Positions 52,144 through 57,977 of a stretch of 57,977 nt of DNA are shown piece after piece; position 1 is the stretch's first letter, and each line of letters begins with the position of its first letter. Source of the stretch: Oscillospiraceae bacterium (GTDB lineage: Bacteria; Bacillota; Clostridia; Oscillospirales; CAG-272). The DNA lies in assembly GCA_015064555.1 (NCBI GenBank), contig SVRZ01000014.1:1-57977 (forward strand), read 5' to 3'. A program made the translations under genes and the position numbers. Under the pieces are notes generated by a model. It saw nothing but the letters and a program-made list of their open reading frames with translations. It did not search any database and was not told the origin of the DNA.

Positions 52144-55100
52144 ATGAAAACAAGCTTCAAACCCAAGCTACGCAAATTCATAGCTGTGCTTATCGCTCTT
52201 ACGGCAATGATAGCGGCATTGTGTGCCGTGATGCTCACCGCAAATGCTTCAACGAGTGATCTCAGCACAGGTAAGACCTTCTCGGCAAAGGAGGTCTATG
52301 CACTCGAGAAAAATATAACTCCGAACGGTTCTATAACCTTTGAGGCGGAGCTGTATATTCCCGAAGCATACAGAACCGGAAGAGCCGGCTCTATCATCTC
52401 CAACTATGACGGAGGATCATATAAGGAATCGTGGGCATTCGAGATCCGTAACGGGCGCCTGTTTATATTTGCAGATAACGGCAGCTGTTACAATGACAAA
52501 ATGACCTACAATATCACTTCCGAAATGGGTACTGACGATGCTCCCCGCTATGTTAAGATAGCGGTGCTGGGCGATACCGCAACAGGTGACGTTTCGCTTT
52601 ACGTCAACGGTGTGCTCAGAGACAAGACAAATTATGCCGGTGCCGCAGACGATATGTATAACACCGCAGAAACGCTCTGCATCGGTGCCGACAGACGCCC
52701 CGGAAATGCATCGTATTTCAAAGGCAACTTAAGAAGTGCTGCTTTGTATAAGGGGCTTCGCAGCGAAGACCAGATAAAGGCCGATTTCGACAGTAGCTTC
52801 TATGACACAGAGGATTCCTCTATACTCTTTGCACTTGATATGAGTAATAAGGGCGAAGGTTATATAAACGATCTTTCTCCCAACCTGAACCGTGCATTTG
52901 ACGAAAACCGCGCTATGAGCTTCAGCGCAAATAAGCTGAACGAGCTCAAAAGCAATATCAACCCGAACGGTCCTATTACCTTCGAGGCTGAAATATATCT
53001 CCCAGATGCATATCACAATCAGCGCTCGGGTGCGATAATTTCAAACTACAGAGATACCTACTATGCCGAAGCATGGGCATTTGAGATAATGGCAGGCGGT
53101 AAGGTCAGAGTATTTTCCATAAACCGCGGTGACGTAACAATTAATTATGACGTTACCTCGCTTATGGGAACTGATGCCGAGCCTAAATTCGTTAAAATAG
53201 CCGTTACGGTAGACACGACCAACGGAAGCATAATTCTTTATGCAAACGGTAAGCAAGTGGCAACCGCGACCAACAGTGATACGGACCGAATCGCAAATAT
53301 GTATAACACTACCGAAACGCTCTGTATCGGTGGCGACAGACGCTCCGGTAATGCTCAGTACTTCAAGGGAAGCATTAAAAACGTTTCTATGTTTGCCGGT
53401 GTAAGATCGGCAACAGAGATCGCGGCAGATTATGCGCGCGCACTGCCGGATCCGTCCGACCCTAATCTTCTCTTCTCTATCGACCTCAATCATTCGAGGG
53501 ACGGATTTGCAGAGGATATATCGAAGAACAAAAACCACCTTAGCCTAAAGAACTGGTCTACCGATGAAGGAAGATCATTCCAGGCCGCAGACGAGCCTCT
53601 TTATACCGCCAAGGATATAACCGAAGCTCCTCTCACCTACGAAGCACTTGTATATGCTCCCACAAATATAGACAGAACAGGTGTTCTCTTCGGTAACTAC
53701 CCCAATGCAAACGGAAGCTGTATCAACTTTGAGATATACTCAGGCGGAAAGCCATCACTTTATATTTATGAAAACGGTGCGCTACGTACAAATTATAAAT
53801 TCAATTATGACGTAAGACGCAACGCATGGGTTCACCTCGTAGTAACGCAGGAAACCGTCTACAACACCTCCTCCGAGGTGAACGACACCGTATTCAAGTG
53901 CTACGTTGACGGAAAGCTTGTTGATACCTACACTCAGGCGAACTACACGTACGAGCTTGATATGAAAGAGATACAGCTGACAGGCAATATCTCCATAGGA
54001 CGCGACGTGCGCGATGCCCAGGTATACAAGGGCAGGATAAAGAACGTTGCGATACATAACAAAACTCTGACCGCAGATGAGATCAAGGCATCCTACTACC
54101 TCGGCGCAGAAGCAAACGCAGACAGCTTTATTGCATACTATGATATGACCGACGAGAATGCTGCATCGCCCTCCATTGATGATAAGTCGGGTAACGGCTA
54201 TGATATGCAGAAGCTCTTCTTCGAAAAGAATTTTGAAACCGAGGATTATGACTTCTCATTCGCAGTAGTCGGAGATACGCAGTTCATGGTTTATAAGGAC
54301 GCCGTGAACGGAACGAATTACACCGAGTACATCTATGATTACATCAAGAATAATTATGACTCAAAGAAGATGAAATACGTCTTCGGTCTCGGTGATATAA
54401 TCGATAACGGTAAAATGATCAACGAAGAAGGCGAAGAGGTATCCTCAGCGGCACTTGAGTGGGCTTATGCCAAGAATCTTATAGTAAACAAGCTCGGTGC
54501 AAACAATATTCCCTACTCGCTTATCGGCGGTAACCACGACTTTATGCGTCCTTGGGATACCGGATTTAACAGCAATTTCCAAAGCGAGCCTACCTTTACC
54601 GACAATATCACGGGATATTATAACGGCACAGACGTTTATAACTACTATATGAACTTCGACGTTGAGGGCACTCCCTATATGCTCCTCGCGCTCGAATACG
54701 GTGCTAACGATGACATTCTTGCATGGGCAAACAGCGTTATTGCACAGAACAAGCACAGACGTGTTATAATAACCACTCACGGATATATGAACCGTGACGG
54801 TACAACGCTTGACGGTGGCGATCATGCCGCCCCCAAGCCCAACGGAACTGACAACGAGCACTATCTTAAGTATAACAACGGCGATGAGATGTGGGATGAG
54901 ATGGTAAAGCTCCATCCCAACGTTATAATGGTTCTTTCCGGTCATATAGACTACAACAACATCGTTATGCGCGAGGACAAGGGAATCCACGGCAACACCG
55001 TTCACCAGTTCCTCATAGATCCTCAGGCTATGGACAAAGCATATGGCTATGAGACCGGTATGGTGGCTATGTTCTACTTCAGAAACGGCGGAAAGGATGT

Positions 55101-57977
55101 TTCCGTAGAATACGTTTCCACCTACAAAACCGCACATAACAACAATAAAGAGGTTCTCTTCAACGGAAGAAATCAGATGAGCTTTACTATAGAGGAAGCA
55201 CCCAAGGAAAGCGACAAGGGCGAGATCAACGTATGGCTCATCGGCGGACAGTCGAATGCTGTCGGCTACGGCTACGATCTTTCCGATTCGGATATCAGAT
55301 ATCAGAACGGCTTCAATAACGTGCTTTACTACGGATATTCCGAGGTTTGGCACACAGGCTTCGATCCCGTTAAGCTCGGTCTCGGAAGAGATTCCGGCAC
55401 GTCGGGCGCGGAGATAGGAATAGCAGAGGCACTCGGAAATACCGGCGAGATGAACGCCGTTATCAAGTATGCACATGGTGCAACCGCGCTTTACCCCACA
55501 ACGGAAGGCAATGCCGCGATCAACTTCGGCACATGGACCTCTCCGTCCTATATCAGCAAATACTCTGTAAATACAGACGGAACAAAGACAGGACTTCTTT
55601 ACACCAGCTTCATCAACACCGTTGAAAGCGCTCTTGCGGAGCTTGTACGCATGGGCTACACACCCGTTATAAAGGGTATGTGGTGGATGCAGGGCGAGGA
55701 GGAGACCTATAACGGCGGCGCGAACGTATACTCCGAGATGCTCGGTCTTCTCGCCTCCGATATAAGACGCGACCTCGGCGCAGAAAATATGCCCTTCGTT
55801 ATAGGAAAGGTATACACTCCCTCGAATTCCTTCGCAGACCTTGCTACAGTAAGAGATCAGCAGGAGGCTTATGCTGCCAAAGATCCTTACGGAGCAATAG
55901 TAGATCCTCAGGGCTTCTATTCATTCGCACAGCACGATAACTGGCACTTCGATGCAGCTACTCAGCGCTATCTCGGTGAAAGCTTTGTAAAGAAGGCTTG
56001 CGAGATAAACGGCGATATCATAGTAAAAACAAGCTGTGACAGCGTAAGCCTTACGGGCGGTGGTATCTTCGCGGCAACCGACAGAAATACCGTTACCGTA
56101 ACCATTACCCCAAATGAGGGTGTAGATATACTCGGCGCAGAGCTCGTCCTTGACGGCGGAGAGCCCATAGCAATAGAGCTTACAGACGGTGCATATCAGC
56201 TCACCCTCTCGGGCAAGTCGGCTACCTTCAACGTACAGACCGACAATGCTGACGTAAGCACAAAATACGGAACCATTCCCGCGGCATACACCGACGCGCA
56301 GGCATTCCCGCTCGTTGTATTCACCGAGAGGCAGTTCATTGGTGCTTATTCCACCTGGAAGGATGCATCGTATGCCCTTCAGAACGCAGTAAGCGGTTCT
56401 GCACACAAAGACCATGAGGCACAGCTTCTTTTAAGACGCGACTTTACCAACTACAACAACGGCGCACCCGCATCCATATGCGCGGCAACTAACATACTTA
56501 TCGACCTCGGCGGCTATACCTTCACAAACGAGTATACCGGTCTTGACCTTGTCGGCAATTATCCCGCAGCCCCCTACACCACTACGATAAGGGTTACAAA
56601 CGGTACTATGCTTATGGGCATGATCGCCTTCATCGACAGCCAGATATTCACCGCAACAGATGCGGGTGAAAAGAAATTCGACGTGATCTTTGACGGTATC
56701 ACCATAGGAGTATCCGCAAGCGCGGGAACTACGGGAGATTTCTGGGGAGATCTTATCCACACCTCCTGGACAGGTGCTGCCAGCACATACGGTGTACGCA
56801 CAGCTATGAGCTTCAACGATTGTACCATAGACCTTTCGGGCTACACCAGAACCGATAAGAATATGGTAGTATTCGCAGCGGCAGACGGAAATAACGTGCT
56901 CAACGTTGACGTCAGGATCAACGGCGGTGAGATCATAACCGCAGATCTCTCGGGGATAACCTTCTTCAGCGGCGGACAAAATGATTCTATCCTGGTCGGA
57001 AACGGCTCGGATGGCAAACTTCCCACCCTCACGGTCAAGGGAAATAACGAGCCGCTTGCAGATATCTTCCACACAGAGGATGGCAGAAAGCTCTGCTTTA
57101 CCCTCATTGACGGCTCTGCAGACAAGTATGAGCTTACCGCAAGCGAGATAGAAACTCCTTACGGTACGATTCCCGGAACCTATAAGGACGTTAACAAATA
57201 CCCCTTCGTTGTATTCCGTAACGGACAGTTCGTCGGTGCATTCGAATACTTCGGCAGGGATAACGCACCCAGCGCACTCAGTAATTCGAAGACCGCAGGC
57301 TCTATTATCCTGATGCGCCGCGATTTCACCTATACCGAAAGTCAGTATAATAATTTAAGCCAGACCTACGGAATAACCCTGGATCTTGGCGGATTTACCT
57401 TCACCACGACCGACAGAATCATGTTCTCGGCACAGAAGAAGACTGCAAACGATACCTCTGTCGTAATAAAGAACGGTAGTATTATCCTTGGCTCCAAGGC
57501 GCTTATGTCGCTCTCGACCTGGAACCCTGCGGCTTCCAACATCGAATGGGCAGCATATACCGGAGGCAATGGCTTCATCTTCACCTTTGACGGAGTTAGC
57601 ATCACCCTCGCGGCAGGTGCGACCACCACCGACCTTATCTGCTACAATGCATTCAAGACCACAGACCCCACTCAGTTCCTGAACGTAACCTTCAATAACT
57701 GTGTATTTGATCTTTCCGCGGCAAAGCATCAGCTCAGCTTCTTCGATATGACCGATGCACACTGCACTACCACCGCTGTCATAAACGGCTGTAAGATCAT
57801 AGCATCGGGTGCAGAGCTTATTCTTTCGGATATGACGGGAGCAAACGCACTCTCCTCGCTCACCTTCACAAAGCCCGAGGGCGGTAATTACACTACCCTT
57901 GAGATACCCTCCGCATCCTCGCTCAACGTGAGCGCGGCAAACGGCGGCGAGCTTGTATTCGTCAAGATAAGCGATAA
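52144..57977 (+). CDS. Giant secreted protein: LamG x3, calcineurin-like phosphoesterase, SGNH acetylesterase, beta-helix (3' end outside window)
   Basis: The frame is open from the ATG (RBS AAGGAG) to the window edge: 1944 codons so far. Residues 1-35 are a signal peptide. Three LamG/concanavalin-like domains follow at about 40-240, 255-455 and 475-660 (motifs FEAEIY, LCIGGDRR, YFKGSIKN). About 700-1000 is a calcineurin-like metallophosphoesterase with a full metal set: D711 in GDTQ, D751 in GDIID, N797-H798-D799, H879 and H934 in SGH. About 1030-1300 is a sialate-O-acetylesterase/DUF303-like SGNH domain: Ser1037 in IGGQSN, WWMQGEEE, and D1265-N-W-H1268. From about 1375 come two beta-helix modules like those of the 2468-aa protein (YGTIP ... 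LRRDF ... IDLGGYTF). It probably removes phosphate and acetyl groups from extracellular glycans. Confidence 0.85.
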   Translation, partial: MKTSFKPKLRKFIAVLIALTAMIAALCAVMLTANASTSDLSTGKTFSAKEVYALEKNITPNGSITFEAELYIPEAYRTGRAGSIISNYDGGSYKESWAFEIRNGRLFIFADNGSCYNDKMTYNITSEMGTDDAPRYVKIAVLGDTATGDVSLYVNGVLRDKTNYAGAADDMYNTAETLCIGADRRPGNASYFKGNLRSAALYKGLRSEDQIKADFDSSFYDTEDSSILFALDMSNKGEGYINDLSPNLNRAFDENRAMSFSANKLNELKSNINPNGPITFEAEIYLPDAYHNQRSGAIISNYRDTYYAEAWAFEIMAGGKVRVFSINRGDVTINYDVTSLMGTDAEPKFVKIAVTVDTTNGSIILYANGKQVATATNSDTDRIANMYNTTETLCIGGDRRSGNAQYFKGSIKNVSMFAGVRSATEIAADYARALPDPSDPNLLFSIDLNHSRDGFAEDISKNKNHLSLKNWSTDEGRSFQAADEPLYTAKDITEAPLTYEALVYAPTNIDRTGVLFGNYPNANGSCINFEIYSGGKPSLYIYENGALRTNYKFNYDVRRNAWVHLVVTQETVYNTSSEVNDTVFKCYVDGKLVDTYTQANYTYELDMKEIQLTGNISIGRDVRDAQVYKGRIKNVAIHNKTLTADEIKASYYLGAEANADSFIAYYDMTDENAASPSIDDKSGNGYDMQKLFFEKNFETEDYDFSFAVVGDTQFMVYKDAVNGTNYTEYIYDYIKNNYDSKKMKYVFGLGDIIDNGKMINEEGEEVSSAALEWAYAKNLIVNKLGANNIPYSLIGGNHDFMRPWDTGFNSNFQSEPTFTDNITGYYNGTDVYNYYMNFDVEGTPYMLLALEYGANDDILAWANSVIAQNKHRRVIITTHGYMNRDGTTLDGGDHAAPKPNGTDNEHYLKYNNGDEMWDEMVKLHPNVIMVLSGHIDYNNIVMREDKGIHGNTVHQFLIDPQAMDKAYGYETGMVAMFYFRNGGKDVSVEYVSTYKTAHNNNKEVLFNGRNQMSFTIEEAPKESDKGEINVWLIGGQSNAVGYGYDLSDSDIRYQNGFNNVLYYGYSEVWHTGFDPVKLGLGRDSGTSGAEIGIAEALGNTGEMNAVIKYAHGATALYPTTEGNAAINFGTWTSPSYISKYSVNTDGTKTGLLYTSFINTVESALAELVRMGYTPVIKGMWWMQGEEETYNGGANVYSEMLGLLASDIRRDLGAENMPFVIGKVYTPSNSFADLATVRDQQEAYAAKDPYGAIVDPQGFYSFAQHDNWHFDAATQRYLGESFVKKACEINGDIIVKTSCDSVSLTGGGIFAATDRNTVTVTITPNEGVDILGAELVLDGGEPIAIELTDGAYQLTLSGKSATFNVQTDNADVSTKYGTIPAAYTDAQAFPLVVFTERQFIGAYSTWKDASYALQNAVSGSAHKDHEAQLLLRRDFTNYNNGAPASICAATNILIDLGGYTFTNEYTGLDLVGNYPAAPYTTTIRVTNGTMLMGMIAFIDSQIFTATDAGEKKFDVIFDGITIGVSASAGTTGDFWGDLIHTSWTGAASTYGVRTAMSFNDCTIDLSGYTRTDKNMVVFAAADGNNVLNVDVRINGGEIITADLSGITFFSGGQNDSILVGNGSDGKLPTLTVKGNNEPLADIFHTEDGRKLCFTLIDGSADKYELTASEIETPYGTIPGTYKDVNKYPFVVFRNGQFVGAFEYFGRDNAPSALSNSKTAGSIILMRRDFTYTESQYNNLSQTYGITLDLGGFTFTTTDRIMFSAQKKTANDTSVVIKNGSIILGSKALMSLSTWNPAASNIEWAAYTGGNGFIFTFDGVSITLAAGATTTDLICYNAFKTTDPTQFLNVTFNNCVFDLSAAKHQLSFFDMTDAHCTTTAVINGCKIIASGAELILSDMTGANALSSLTFTKPEGGNYTTLEIPSASSLNVSAANGGELVFVKISD

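Noticed and set aside
54445-55476. Open frame of 343 codons on the minus strand
   Set aside because: It is antisense to the phosphoesterase/SGNH domains, whose catalytic motifs are intact on the plus strand.

Overview
The window looks like a chromosome segment of a Firmicute of class Clostridia, probably an uncultured gut or rumen lineage. The evidence is near-consensus sigma-A promoters with 17-bp spacers, strong GGAGG ribosome binding sites, a CCA-encoding tRNA-Pro, AraC/MarR/XRE regulators, a heterodimeric ABC exporter, and very large surface proteins built from InlB-type B-repeats, BspA-type leucine-rich repeats, LamG folds and beta-helix modules. TGA is used as a stop. There is no transposase, integrase, phage gene or CRISPR array.

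Left part (1-3.7 kb): a 65-aa secreted peptide divergent from an AraC regulator, a tRNA-Pro(GGG) beside the decayed tail of a Gfo/Idh/MocA oxidoreductase, and a minus-strand group with an ADP-ribosylglycohydrolase, a GNAT acetyltransferase and a 54-aa protein. From 3.7 to 16 kb lies an 11.6-kb lipoprotein gene (3862 aa: about 20 InlB repeats, Ig-like domains, then about 1500 residues of LRR_5), followed by a truncated small lipoprotein. Its transcript starts with a strongly structured leader of about 223 nt that ends in an intrinsic terminator.

Middle part (16-40 kb): an operon for a flavin reductase-like protein, a DUF1349 protein and a membrane-anchored papain-like protease; a membrane protein; a secreted TasA/camelysin-like protein; a PlsC-type acyltransferase; a SUKH protein beside a compact structured RNA of about 111 nt; MarR with a two-subunit ABC exporter whose sequence shows one canonical and one degenerate ATP site; a nitroreductase; a DUF11 protein; an SGNH hydrolase; a minus-strand run with ATC-hydrolase-like, M20 peptidase, GPH symporter, DUF1810 and CPBP genes; and an XRE regulator divergent from a coiled-coil membrane protein.

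Right part (40-58 kb): what looks like a glycan-processing locus. It has a GH5-like glycosidase, a 42-aa peptide gene, a 2468-aa secreted protein (alpha/beta-hydrolase esterase plus four beta-helix modules), an AraC regulator with an alpha/beta hydrolase, a second AraC regulator, and, running off the right edge, a secreted protein of more than 1944 aa with three LamG domains, a calcineurin-like phosphoesterase, a sialate-O-acetylesterase-like SGNH domain and the same beta-helix module. Both giant genes are divergent from an AraC gene, with palindromes between them. The two giants probably act together on a complex, perhaps acetylated, carbohydrate outside the cell.

The most interesting items are the two structured RNAs, the shared beta-helix module in the two giant proteins, and a family of sequence-related hairpins between genes.
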